Positions 26,293 to 35,267 of a stretch of 64,000 nucleotides of DNA are shown here, piece after piece. Location: contig OMWJ01000001.1 of NCBI GenBank assembly GCA_900314725.1, forward strand, positions 62,001 to 126,000, given 5' to 3'. The DNA is from an uncultured Bacteroidales bacterium (GTDB lineage: Bacteria; Bacteroidota; Bacteroidia; Bacteroidales; P3). The notes below the pieces were generated by a model. That model saw nothing but the letters and a program-made list of their open reading frames with translations, was not told where the DNA came from and ran no database searches. A program made the translations under genes and the position numbers. The first letter of the stretch is position 1, and every line of letters starts with the position of its first letter.

Positions 26293-27203
26293 TCTTGAAC
26301 TCCTTTCTCTTCAGTGTTATTATTTGTTTGTACTTGTACTGTCTCAACCTTCTGCTCAACAGGTACTTCTGCCTTTGGTTTAGCAGGAGGGAAATTAACA
26401 GCATGTATTGCTCCTGTAGGACACTCTGCAACACATTTTCTACACATTTTACATTTATTGAAATCTATATATGAAAGATTATTCTCTATTGTTATTGCTC
26501 CAAAAGGACAAACTTTCTCACACTTTCCACAACCTATACAAGCCACATCACAATTTTTCTTTGCAGCAGCTCCTTTTTCCTTATTTATGCAGGAAACAAA
26601 GACCCTTCTTCCTTTTAGACCTTTTTTTCTAAGTTCTATAACTCCTCTTGGACACGCTTTAACACATGCTCCACAAGCAACACATTTTTCCTCATCCACT
26701 TCAGGTAATCCTGTTTCTGGATTAATATGTAAAGCATCGAATTTACAAGCTTTTGAACAATTACCTAAACCTAAACAACCAAAAGAGCAACCTCCTTCGC
26801 CTGCAAAATTTTGATTTGCAACAAAACAATCCATTGCTCCATCATATTCTACTTTCTTATGAGTGTTGCATTTACCGCCGTTACATCTCACAACAGCAAT
26901 CATTGGTTCAGACTCTGCGGCTTGTAATCCCATAATTTCTGCAACTTGTGCCATAACAGGAGCTCCTCCAACAGGACAAGCTTTTCCTTCCAAGTTTTCT
27001 GCTTTAACGATAGCTTCTGCTAAAGCCCTACAACCAGCAAAGCCACACCCTCCACAATTTGCTCCAGGTAGTTTCTCTGCAACCAAATCAATACGAGGAT
27101 CTTCTATAACTTTGAATTTCTGTGCTACTAAGTACAAAACCAATGACAAGACAACGCCTGCCACAGTTAAGGCAATAACACCATAAATAATAATTGTTCC
27201 CAT
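26289..27203 (-). CDS. rnfB: Ion-translocating oxidoreductase subunit B (ferredoxin-like)
   Basis: A 304-residue protein with an N-terminal membrane helix. The CysX2CysX4Cys motif of the ferredoxin-type cluster (ANCGGCGFAGC) lies near residue 50. Three C-terminal ferredoxin motifs follow (CVACGACVKACP, CIGCGKCEKVCP, CKMCRKCVAECP). It accepts electrons from ferredoxin. As first gene of the operon it has its own promoter. The last 30 residues are charged and poorly conserved. Confidence 0.95.
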   Translation of the reverse strand: MGTIIIYGVIALTVAGVVLSLVLYLVAQKFKVIEDPRIDLVAEKLPGANCGGCGFAGCRALAEAIVKAENLEGKACPVGGAPVMAQVAEIMGLQAAESEPMIAVVRCNGGKCNTHKKVEYDGAMDCFVANQNFAGEGGCSFGCLGLGNCSKACKFDALHINPETGLPEVDEEKCVACGACVKACPRGVIELRKKGLKGRRVFVSCINKEKGAAAKKNCDVACIGCGKCEKVCPFGAITIENNLSYIDFNKCKMCRKCVAECPTGAIHAVNFPPAKPKAEVPVEQKVETVQVQTNNNTEEKGVQE

Positions 27204-27239
27204 AGTCTTTTCTACTTAAAAACTTTAAATATCAATTTG

Positions 27240-27247
27240 CAAAAATA
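27240..27247 (-). promoter_or_regulatory. -7 box (TATTTTTG) of the rnf operon
   Basis: TATTTTTG on the minus strand lies 37 nt before the rnfB start. The -33 region is degenerate. The phased repeat (copy B) lies about 90 nt further upstream. Confidence 0.5.
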
Positions 27248-27332
27248 ATAATTTTTTCAGGAAAAGAAATATTTTGGAGGAAATAATTTAAAATTTTAAC
27301 ATTTTCATGCGTTAAAAAGTTGTTGAATTTGG

Positions 27333-27453
27333 ACAAAAAGAGTTGATAAAAAAAGAGTTGATTTTAAAAAATTAAAACCAACTCTTTTGGTGCAAAAGAC
27401 TAAGTCTTTTACATAAAAAGATCAACTCTTTTTTCTGAGCAATTAACTCTTTT
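27333..27453. repeat. Phased intergenic repeat element, copy B
   Basis: It lies between two divergent promoters (rnf and the LutA-like gene). Cores begin at 27380, 27402, 27424 and 27445 (AACTC, AAGTC, AACTC, AACTC) with spacings of 22, 22 and 21 bp. Two inverted cores (GAGTTGAT) lie on the left. The unit AAAAGACTAAGTCTTTTA is a perfect 7-bp palindrome with a 1-nt centre. It is upstream of both promoters, so neither transcript should contain it. Confidence 0.75.
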
Positions 27454-27506
27454 AAACAAAGTAATTAATTTATTGGTTAAACTACAATAAAAACACCGTT
27501 TTCTCG

Positions 27507-27540
27507 TTTGGATATTAAATCTGTTTGTAAAGTAGTTTTG
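27507..27540 (+). promoter_or_regulatory. Promoter of the LutA-like operon, apparently almost leaderless
   Basis: TTTG (27507-27510) and TAGTTTTG (27533-27540) are spaced by 22 nt. The ATG is at 27547, so a start about 6 nt after the -7 box would leave no leader or only a few nucleotides. Confidence 0.5.
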
Positions 27541-27546
27541 TGAAAA

Positions 27547-28290
27547 ATGCAGAAAAAAGAAGTAAATATTTTTATTCCTTGCTGTGTGGATGAGTTCTAT
27601 CCTTACATAGCCTTTGACCTTATAGCTTTAGTTGAAAAATTGGGTTTTAAGGCTAATTATAATACAGAACAGACATGCTGTGGAAGGGTTTTATATGATA
27701 ATGGTAATTGGAAAGAAGCAAAAGCCGTAGGAGAAAAATTCATAGAAGATTTTTCGGGTTACTCTTCTATTGTTACCTGTTCTGCTACTTGTGTCGGATA
27801 TGTTAAAAACAATCTTGGAAAACTATTTTATAATACTTCTTATCACAATTCTTACAAATCTTTAGCAGAGAGAATAATGGATATCTCTGAGTTTATCCAC
27901 GTCAGTAAGCCCGATTGCAATATTGGAGCAGAGTTTCCGTTTAAAGTTTTCTTACACAATAACTGCAAATCCTTAAACGAATATGACGTACAGGAAGAAG
28001 TAAGGTTTATTCTCGACAAAGTTAAGGGTCTGCATCTTGTGAATGAAGAAAGATGTGATTTTTGTTGTGGCTATGGTTCAGGATTATATATGTATAATGA
28101 GCCTGTTAGCACATTCCTTACAAAAAGAAAAATTGAAAAAGCTTTGTCTTTAGGTGCAGAATATATAACCTCAACAGATACTACTTGCCTTATGCAAATG
28201 GATAACTATATCCGTAAAAACAATTTAAACATAAAGACAATTCATTTGGTAAGTCTTCTAATGTATTCCTCCAAAAAAGACAATGAATAA
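27547..28290 (+). CDS. LutA/GlpC-type cysteine-rich (CCG) domain protein
   Basis: A 247-residue soluble protein with two cysteine-rich domains of the CCG family. It has FIPCCVDEFYP and QTCCGRVLYDNGN in the first half, CSATCVGY in the middle, and HNNCKSLN and FCCGYGSGLYM in the second. This is the architecture of LutA/YkgE, a subunit of iron-sulfur lactate oxidation complexes. LutB and LutC are not nearby. The canonical CH after HxxC is CK here, and GG of CCGxGG is GS. It overlaps the next gene by 8 nt. A function in lactate oxidation is only tentative. Confidence 0.75.
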   Translation: MQKKEVNIFIPCCVDEFYPYIAFDLIALVEKLGFKANYNTEQTCCGRVLYDNGNWKEAKAVGEKFIEDFSGYSSIVTCSATCVGYVKNNLGKLFYNTSYHNSYKSLAERIMDISEFIHVSKPDCNIGAEFPFKVFLHNNCKSLNEYDVQEEVRFILDKVKGLHLVNEERCDFCCGYGSGLYMYNEPVSTFLTKRKIEKALSLGAEYITSTDTTCLMQMDNYIRKNNLNIKTIHLVSLLMYSSKKDNE

Positions 28291-29233
28291 TATTTGGCTT
28301 TCTGATAGACCTTTTAATGCCTATTCTTCTTATATGAAAAGAACTTTTGGACAAAGAATCCAAAAGCTCAGTATTGATGCTGGTTTTACTTGTCCAAACA
28401 GAGATGGAACAATTTCTAAGAACGGCTGTACTTTTTGTTCCAATGAAGCATTCAACCCTTCTTATTGCAGAGAATTTTCTTCTATTACGCAGCAGATTAA
28501 TGAGGGGATAAAGTTTCATCAGTGGAGATATAAGAGAGTGAAACAGTATTTTGCTTACTTTCAAGCGTATTCCAACACTTACGCTCCAATAGAAATTTTA
28601 AGACAAAAATATGAGCAAGCTCTTTCTCACGAAAATATTTGCGGACTTGTAATTGGAACAAGACCTGACTGCATTGACAGAGAAAAACTACAATATCTGC
28701 AAGACCTTAGTAAAGATTATCACATTATAGTTGAACTTGGAATAGAAAGTTGTTATGACAAAACCCTTAAAGCTATAAATAGAGGTCATTCTTTCAAAGA
28801 TACAAAACAATCTCTTGAACTTTGCAAAGAATATGGACTGAAAACAGGAGGTCATATTATCTTTGGACTACCAACAGAAACAAGACAAGAAATGTTAGAA
28901 GAAGCAGATATTATCTCTTCTTTGCCATTAGACACAGTAAAATTTCATCAACTGCAAATACTAAAAAACACTACAATGGCAGAAGATTATAAATTAAATC
29001 CTCAGAAATACAATCTTTTTACTTTTGAGGAATATAAAGATTTTATTATTTCATTTCTTGAAAGACTAAATCCAAATATTGTTATAGAAAGATTTGTTTC
29101 TGAAGTCCCTCCAAGATACAATGTCTTGTCTGCTTGGAGCAATCTAAGAAATGAGGAAATAGTTTCAGAGATAGAACAAGAAATGATAAAACGAAATACT
29201 TTTCAAGGAAGACTTTTTAATCACAACAAATAA
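28283..29233 (+). CDS. Radical SAM protein, YhcC family
   Basis: A 316-residue radical SAM enzyme with the unusual cysteine spacing of the YhcC/TIGR01212 family. The 4Fe-4S cluster is bound by the cysteines in TCPNRDGTISKNGCTFC (residues about 38-55). VELGIESC and GHIIFGLPTETRQEM are the SAM-binding strands. The reaction is unknown in this family. The start overlaps the LutA-like stop by 8 nt, and rlmN begins 5 nt downstream, so the three genes form a tight operon. Confidence 0.85.
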   Translation: MNNIWLSDRPFNAYSSYMKRTFGQRIQKLSIDAGFTCPNRDGTISKNGCTFCSNEAFNPSYCREFSSITQQINEGIKFHQWRYKRVKQYFAYFQAYSNTYAPIEILRQKYEQALSHENICGLVIGTRPDCIDREKLQYLQDLSKDYHIIVELGIESCYDKTLKAINRGHSFKDTKQSLELCKEYGLKTGGHIIFGLPTETRQEMLEEADIISSLPLDTVKFHQLQILKNTTMAEDYKLNPQKYNLFTFEEYKDFIISFLERLNPNIVIERFVSEVPPRYNVLSAWSNLRNEEIVSEIEQEMIKRNTFQGRLFNHNK

Positions 29234-29238
29234 GGTTT

Positions 29239-30261
29239 ATGAAGAAATATCTTTATGGCAAAACATTGAATGAGTTACAAATTTTGGTAGAAAATTTTAA
29301 CCAAAAGAAATTTGTAGCAAAGCAAATAGCAGAATGGTTATATAAAAAAGATATAACCAAAATCGAAGATATGACAAATTTATCAAAGTCTTTTAGAGAA
29401 GAACTTGCAAAGGAATATTCTGTTGGTTTGCAACCATACATAAAGGTATTGACTTCAAAAGATGGCACAAAAAAATACCTTTTCCAATATTCTGATGATG
29501 TTTTTGTGGAAGCTGTTTCTATTTTTGATAAAGAAAGAGTTACCCTCTGTATTTCTACACAAGCAGGTTGCAAAATGAATTGTGATTTTTGTGCAACAGG
29601 CAAGCAAGGTTTTCAACGCAATCTTACCACTAATGAAATATTAAACATTTTTCGCTCTATAGATGAGTTTTCCTCCATAAAGAATATTGTGTATATGGGA
29701 ATGGGAGAACCTTTGGATAATTACGCAGAAGTAAAGAAGAGTTTAGAAATCTTGTGTTCCGATTATGGCTATGGCTTTTCTCCTCATAGAATAACCGTAT
29801 CCACAGCAGGATTTTTGCCTTTGTTGGAAAAATTTTTGACAGAAACAGAGGTGGATGTTGCTATTTCTCTACATAATCCTATCCCTGAGGAAAGACAAAA
29901 AATTATGCCTATTGAAAAAGCATATCCCATTGAAAAAACAATAAGAATTCTAAAACATTTTGATTGGACAAAACAGCGTCATCTAACATTTGAATATATT
30001 GTGTTTGATTCGTTAAACAATGAACCTAAGCACGTAAATGCACTCGCAAAATTGTTGAATGGGCTTCCTTGTAGAATAAACTTAATTCCTTTTAATACTA
30101 TGCCTAACACCATATACAAAGGAGTGACAATAGAACAAATGAGTAATTTTAAAAACTTATTGAACAAAAAAGGAATACTTACGACCATTAGAGTCTCTAA
30201 AGGGCAAGATATTATGGCGGCTTGTGGATTGCTATCTACTAAGAACAAAAACAATAGTTAG
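29239..30261 (+). CDS. rlmN: 23S rRNA / tRNA adenine-C2 methyltransferase RlmN
   Basis: A 340-residue radical SAM enzyme that methylates C2 of A2503 in 23S rRNA and A37 of some tRNAs. The cluster motif is CKMNCDFCATG near residue 113-123. The methylated cysteine near the C-terminus is in MAACGLL (about residue 330), and the YMGMGEPLDNY and STAGFLP blocks are present. The stop (TAG, 30259-30261) overlaps the stop of the opposing gene. Confidence 0.95.
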   Translation: MKKYLYGKTLNELQILVENFNQKKFVAKQIAEWLYKKDITKIEDMTNLSKSFREELAKEYSVGLQPYIKVLTSKDGTKKYLFQYSDDVFVEAVSIFDKERVTLCISTQAGCKMNCDFCATGKQGFQRNLTTNEILNIFRSIDEFSSIKNIVYMGMGEPLDNYAEVKKSLEILCSDYGYGFSPHRITVSTAGFLPLLEKFLTETEVDVAISLHNPIPEERQKIMPIEKAYPIEKTIRILKHFDWTKQRHLTFEYIVFDSLNNEPKHVNALAKLLNGLPCRINLIPFNTMPNTIYKGVTIEQMSNFKNLLNKKGILTTIRVSKGQDIMAACGLLSTKNKNNS

Positions 30262-30896
30262 TTTAAAGATTTCTGTTTTCTGAGTATAATTGGAAATATC
30301 TCTCCAAAAAAGATTTCCCTCTGTATTATTCTATAATGGGGTTTATATATATCGTGGTAAATTCTTGAATGTACCCAAGCATATCTGCCCTGCTGAATTA
30401 AATTCTCTATATAAAGACTATCTTTTTGAAAATCCTTTAATCCAAGATTCATATTTGAAATTATACGACATCTTTCTCGCCACTCCTGTTGCCATTCTGA
30501 AAAAGAGATTTTTGTATTTATAAGTTTAGATGAACGAAGAAAACAATCGGCAAGCGTTTCCTTGGTTATAATACTATCTTGGATAACATTAAGATAGACA
30601 CGGATAAAATTGCCCTCTAATCCACAGAATTCAAAATATGGAGTAGAAAGGTGTTCCATTGAAGTAAGTTCTTTATCAAGATAATTCATCACACTTTGAA
30701 TATCTTCTACTAAATGTTCTGGACCAAAAACGTCTTGAAAACTACTCTTATATAAATCTGCAAGTTGGCTCAAAGGATATTCTCGTAATTGACTTGCGAC
30801 AAAGGTTTGAATCTTTTCTTGTTTGTCTTGCTGTGCTTGTAAGTAAGACAAAAGAACACAACAAATCACTAATAATATTAAACTTCTTTTCAACAT
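30258..30896 (-). CDS. Conserved exported protein of unknown function
   Basis: A 212-residue protein with a signal peptide (MLKRSLILLVICCVLLSYLQAQ). The conserved-looking segments FGPEHLVED, YFEFCGLEGNFIRVYLN and KPHYRIIQ suggest a defined periplasmic or secreted domain typical of Bacteroidales, though I cannot name it. It is convergent with rlmN; the two stop codons overlap with no terminator between. Confidence 0.7.
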   Translation of the reverse strand: MLKRSLILLVICCVLLSYLQAQQDKQEKIQTFVASQLREYPLSQLADLYKSSFQDVFGPEHLVEDIQSVMNYLDKELTSMEHLSTPYFEFCGLEGNFIRVYLNVIQDSIITKETLADCFLRSSKLINTKISFSEWQQEWRERCRIISNMNLGLKDFQKDSLYIENLIQQGRYAWVHSRIYHDIYKPHYRIIQREIFFGEIFPIILRKQKSLN

Positions 30897-30936
30897 AAGA
30901 TTTTTTATTATGACTAATACACAGCGTTTAAAGATT

Positions 30937-32205
30937 TTACATCAATTCTCCTCTTGAAGCGTCTTGACGAATAAATATAAAGAGCATAAGAGTAAAAGAC
31001 CATAAGGACGAACCACCATAGGAAATAAACGGAAGAGGAATGCCGATGACGGGTAATAAACCTATGGTCATCCCTATATTAACAAAAAAGTGAAAGAAAA
31101 TAATACCAGCTATTCCATAACCATATATGCGAGCAAAATTACTACGTTGTCGCTCTGCCACTTTTATTATTTTGACACAAAGCCACACAAACATAAAAAC
31201 AATAATAGCAGAACCAACAAAGCCCCATTCCTCTCCTATCGTACAGAAAATAAAATCAGTGTCCTGTTCTGGAACAAAATTAAACTTAGTTTGAGTCCCT
31301 TGCAAGAAACCTTTCCCAAACATTCCTCCTGAGCCTATTGCTATTTTTGATTGATTTACATTATAACCAACTCCTTTGTAATCCTGTTTCTTTCCTAAAA
31401 GTACTTCTATTCTGTCTTTTTGATGAGATTCTAAGACTTCATTATAACCAAACTCTACTCCTAAAACAACCAAGGAACAGAAAACAAAAATACCAAAGAA
31501 ATAAATGAATTTAGCTTTACGATTGCGTCGGTGTATAATAAGATAAGAAATCAAAGCTATTATGGCTAAAGAGATTATAAGAATATAAGGATTAAGCAAT
31601 AAAGCTAAAACAAATAAAACTATAGCCCCTGCTCCAAGTATAAGCACATAAGAAGATAAGCCCTCACGAAACAAAACAAAAATAAACGATAAAAAGACTA
31701 AGGCTGAACCCGTATCATTCTGCAACAACACCATAGTCATTGGTAAAAAAACAATCCCGATAGCAGTAAGTTTTGTTTGCCAATTGTTCATATCAACATT
31801 TATTGCTGAAAGAAACTTCGCTAAAGCCAATGCCGTTCCTATCTTGGCAAACTCCGATGGCTGTATTCCAAAATCTCCAATACCAAGCCAACTTCTTGCT
31901 CCTTTGGTATTAGAACCCACAACGAGGACTATCATCAGCATAATAATACAAACAGCATAGGCGAGATAGGATGTCTGAGAAAAAAACTTAGGATCTGTTA
32001 CCAAAACAAATAAAGCAATAACTAAAGATGCTGCAATCCAAATCATCTGTTTTCCATATCTGCAAGAAAAATCCCAAATGCTTGAATGTTCTCCATCATA
32101 TACAGCTGCATAAATGCTAATCCAACCTACTAACACAAGGAACAGATAAGCAAAAATAAGTTTCCATTCTATATACTTAAATATATTGTTTGTTCTTCTT
32201 TCCAT
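30937..32205 (-). CDS. rodA: Rod-shape-determining glycosyltransferase RodA
   Basis: A 422-residue SEDS-family polymerase with about 10 transmembrane helices. It uses lipid II to make side-wall peptidoglycan with PBP2. Conserved blocks are GARSWLGIGDFGIQPSEFAK, QNDTGSALVFLSF, GSGGMFGKGFLQGTQTK, FVPEQDTDFIF and IPLPFISYGGSS. It follows mrdA by 5 nt, the usual pair. In many bacteria mreBCD precede these; they are not in the window. Confidence 0.95.
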   Translation of the reverse strand: MERRTNNIFKYIEWKLIFAYLFLVLVGWISIYAAVYDGEHSSIWDFSCRYGKQMIWIAASLVIALFVLVTDPKFFSQTSYLAYAVCIIMLMIVLVVGSNTKGARSWLGIGDFGIQPSEFAKIGTALALAKFLSAINVDMNNWQTKLTAIGIVFLPMTMVLLQNDTGSALVFLSFIFVLFREGLSSYVLILGAGAIVLFVLALLLNPYILIISLAIIALISYLIIHRRNRKAKFIYFFGIFVFCSLVVLGVEFGYNEVLESHQKDRIEVLLGKKQDYKGVGYNVNQSKIAIGSGGMFGKGFLQGTQTKFNFVPEQDTDFIFCTIGEEWGFVGSAIIVFMFVWLCVKIIKVAERQRSNFARIYGYGIAGIIFFHFFVNIGMTIGLLPVIGIPLPFISYGGSSLWSFTLMLFIFIRQDASRGELM

Positions 32206-32210
32206 TCTCT

Positions 32211-34124
32211 TTATTCGCTTAAAGAATTAGCATTTGAAACGGATTTCTTTACAGAACGAGATTTTTTATTAGCTTTACTTGTCTTTACATGACCACCTCT
32301 AAGAGGTAGAGCCTGACAAGGAGCTGCTTCCATATATTGTTTTTCTATATCAACTCGTTCCACTTCTCTTTTTATATATTTTTCTATTATTAATCCTGCA
32401 ATAGGTGCAGCCCAAGTGCCTCCACCTCCTCGTGCATTTTCTACATAAACAGATACTGCTATCTTCGGATTGTCTTTTGGTGCAAAAGAAATAAATACAG
32501 AATGGTCTGCTCCTATGTTTTCTGCCGTTCCTGTTTTTCCACACACATTTAAACCTGGTACATCTGCTCTTCGTCCTGTTCCTCCTGCTTCATGAACAAC
32601 ACCCCACATTCCCTCTACTGCAATATTCCACCAAGAAGAAGCTATCAGTGAATAATGCTTTTCAACATATTTTTTATAAATTTCTCTGTGTTTTTCGTCA
32701 CCAAAAGCTTTTACAACATGAGGAGTAATATACCAACCTCTATTTGCAACCAATGCAGCAAAATTAGCCATCTGTATAGGAACAACCATAACCTCTCCTT
32801 GACCTATACTGTTAGAATAGATAGTATAAAAGTTCCATCCAGAAGGATACCACTTGTTATAAAAACTTGTATCTGGTATGTTTCCGCTTGTTACATTAGG
32901 CAAATCAATCTCCATCTTTGTTCCAAAACCCATACGTTTCATCGCTGCTGTCCAAAGAGCAAGTCCGTATTTGCTGTCTATTTTTCCTGTTTTAGGATTT
33001 TTTTGTTGTACTTCTCTTTGAAATACTCTATAGAAATAAGGATTACAAGACATCTTTATAGCATCTCTTACTCGTGCAGCAGATGGATGATTATGGCAAC
33101 CCACTAACCCTTTATCGCATGGGAAACCTGTCCCTTCTGTTATAACTCCCATATCCAAAGCGACCAAAGCTTGTGCTACTTTAAAGATACTTCCAGGAGG
33201 ATATTGTGCCATAAGAGCCCTATTAAACAAAGGCTTTGCTATATCATCAGCAAGAACTTTATAGTTTTTCCCTCTTTCTCTACCCGCTAAAAGATTTGGA
33301 TTGTAAGATGGAGCAGAAACAAAACAAAGTATTTCTCCCGTAGATGGTTCAATAGCAACAATAGAACCACGTTTGTTTTTCATTAATGCTTCTGCATATT
33401 TTTGTAATTCAAGATCTATTGTAGAATAAAGATTTTTACCAGCAATAGCTGGCTCATCATATTTTCCATTTTGAAAGGAACCTTTTTCCCTATTATGTAC
33501 ATCAACAAGAGTTACTTTACTTCCCTTTACTCCTCTCAATACTCCTTCATAACTCTTTTCTATACCACTCATACCTATATAATCCCCTCTTTTATAATAA
33601 GGTTCTTCTTCAATTTTCTTTTCATTTACCTCGCCTATATAACCTAAAACAGCTGCTGCTACACTATCAGGATAGGAACGTATAGTACGCTTTTGAGCAT
33701 AAAACCCTTGAAAAGTATATAATCTCTCCTGAAGGGTTGCAAAATCTTCTTTTAAAATTTGTTTCTCAAAAGAAGATGGAGCATACATAGAGTATTTTTT
33801 TGCTTTCTCCATCTTTTTTATAAAATCTTCTTTCGTTATCTTAAGCAAAGAACAAAATTCATTAGTGTCTATGTTTTTTACCTGACGAGGAATAACCATT
33901 AAATCATAAACAATCTCATTATAAACTAACAACTTGCCATTCCTATCATAAACCAACCCTCGCGAAGGATACTGTGTTACGTATCTTAAAGCATTTCTGT
34001 CTGCTAATTCTGAATAAGTATCATCAATGATTTGCAGATAAAGTAATCTTGCAGCAAAAACCAACCCTATTGCTACAAAAATTCCTATTATAACAAATCG
34101 TCTTGATGATAAAAAATTTCTCAT
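32211..34124 (-). CDS. mrdA: Penicillin-binding protein 2
   Basis: A 637-residue class B PBP with one N-terminal transmembrane helix (about 9-29), a pedestal/dimerisation domain, and a transpeptidase domain carrying SxxK (PPGSIFKVA), SxN (SNSIGQGE) and KTG (GKTGTAEN). It cross-links side-wall peptidoglycan with RodA. The C-terminal 40 residues form a basic tail (KTSKANKKSRSVKKS). Length is typical (about 620-650). It has its own promoter and leads the mrdA-rodA pair. Confidence 0.95.
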   Translation of the reverse strand: MRNFLSSRRFVIIGIFVAIGLVFAARLLYLQIIDDTYSELADRNALRYVTQYPSRGLVYDRNGKLLVYNEIVYDLMVIPRQVKNIDTNEFCSLLKITKEDFIKKMEKAKKYSMYAPSSFEKQILKEDFATLQERLYTFQGFYAQKRTIRSYPDSVAAAVLGYIGEVNEKKIEEEPYYKRGDYIGMSGIEKSYEGVLRGVKGSKVTLVDVHNREKGSFQNGKYDEPAIAGKNLYSTIDLELQKYAEALMKNKRGSIVAIEPSTGEILCFVSAPSYNPNLLAGRERGKNYKVLADDIAKPLFNRALMAQYPPGSIFKVAQALVALDMGVITEGTGFPCDKGLVGCHNHPSAARVRDAIKMSCNPYFYRVFQREVQQKNPKTGKIDSKYGLALWTAAMKRMGFGTKMEIDLPNVTSGNIPDTSFYNKWYPSGWNFYTIYSNSIGQGEVMVVPIQMANFAALVANRGWYITPHVVKAFGDEKHREIYKKYVEKHYSLIASSWWNIAVEGMWGVVHEAGGTGRRADVPGLNVCGKTGTAENIGADHSVFISFAPKDNPKIAVSVYVENARGGGGTWAAPIAGLIIEKYIKREVERVDIEKQYMEAAPCQALPLRGGHVKTSKANKKSRSVKKSVSNANSLSE

Positions 34125-34151
34125 TCCTATAAGTCAGACTAAATGACAATG

Positions 34152-34159
34152 CAAAATTA
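34152..34159 (-). promoter_or_regulatory. -7 box (TAATTTTG) of mrdA-rodA
   Basis: TAATTTTG on the minus strand, 28 nt upstream of the mrdA start, in the 74-nt gap after thiL. Confidence 0.45.
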
Positions 34160-34198
34160 CATCAAAAATATAAACCTATTCCCCTTACAAGCAAATTT

Positions 34199-35236
34199 TT
34201 ATTCTGTTTTTGAGAAATGATTGAAACCTTGAGCTTTTATATCCATAGAAGTATTTTGTGGAGTGATGAGTTTTTGTCCTAAACTCTCATCTGTTATATA
34301 ACCTATCACGCTTATATTTTGCTCATCTTTTATCTTGTCATAATCTTTTTGGTCTATGGTGAAAAGAAGTTCATAATCCTCTCCTCCATTCAAAGCAGCT
34401 GTTTCTGGTAATATTTTAAACTCCTCCAAAGTCTTTGTTGTTTCATAGTCTATTGGCAGTTTCTCCAAATATACCTCACAACCTACTTTGCTTGCTTTAC
34501 AGATATGGAGACATTCACTTGCTAAACCATCAGAAATATCCATCATAGAAGTTGGGACAACATCCTTTTCTCTCAAGAGTTCTATTGTTTTTCTTTGTGC
34601 TTCAGGTTTTAAATGACGTTGTACAACATATTCGTATGGTTTAAGGTCTGGCTGAAAATTAGGATTTGCCATAAAGGTTGCTTTCTCTCTTTGCAAAACC
34701 AACAAACCTGTATATGCTGCTCCAAGATTTCCGGTTACACAGATAAGATCGTTTTTCTTTGCTCCACTACGTTTTACTACTTTATTTTTATCTACACTTC
34801 CTATAACCGTTATAGAAAGAAACATACCCGATTTACTACTTGTAGTATCTCCTCCAACAATATCTACATTATATTTCTTACATGCTATCCTTATTCCTTC
34901 ATATAGTTCTTCCAATGCCTCTAAAGTATATTTACTACTAACAGATAAGGAGATAAGTATTTGTTGAGGTGTCCCATTCATTGCATAAATATCTGAGAAA
35001 TTAGAGACACATGCTTTGTAGCCTAAATGCTTTAAAGGAGTATAAACCAAATCAAAATGTACTCCTTCTGCCATAGCATCTGTAGAAACTAATATTTGTT
35101 TATCTTCATAATCCAACACTGCACAATCATCCCCTATGGACAAAAGTGTAGTAGAATTGTTGATAATATTATCTTTATTCAGTCTATCTATTAAACCAAA
35201 TTCGCCTATTTCTGATAAATTTGTAAGATTATCCAT
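34199..35236 (-). CDS. thiL: Thiamine-monophosphate kinase
   Basis: A 345-residue enzyme converting thiamine phosphate to thiamine diphosphate with ATP. Features of the PurM/ThiL fold are LLSIGDDCAVLDYEDKQILVSTD near the N-terminus, IVGGDTTSSK, the metal-binding MMDISDGLASE, and NGGEDYELLFT near residue 275-285. It is flanked by a transporter gene (32 nt upstream) and mrdA, and is not in a thi operon. Confidence 0.93.
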   Translation of the reverse strand: MDNLTNLSEIGEFGLIDRLNKDNIINNSTTLLSIGDDCAVLDYEDKQILVSTDAMAEGVHFDLVYTPLKHLGYKACVSNFSDIYAMNGTPQQILISLSVSSKYTLEALEELYEGIRIACKKYNVDIVGGDTTSSKSGMFLSITVIGSVDKNKVVKRSGAKKNDLICVTGNLGAAYTGLLVLQREKATFMANPNFQPDLKPYEYVVQRHLKPEAQRKTIELLREKDVVPTSMMDISDGLASECLHICKASKVGCEVYLEKLPIDYETTKTLEEFKILPETAALNGGEDYELLFTIDQKDYDKIKDEQNISVIGYITDESLGQKLITPQNTSMDIKAQGFNHFSKTE

Positions 35237-35267
35237 TTATTTATTTTTTTACTGTCAAATATCTATT

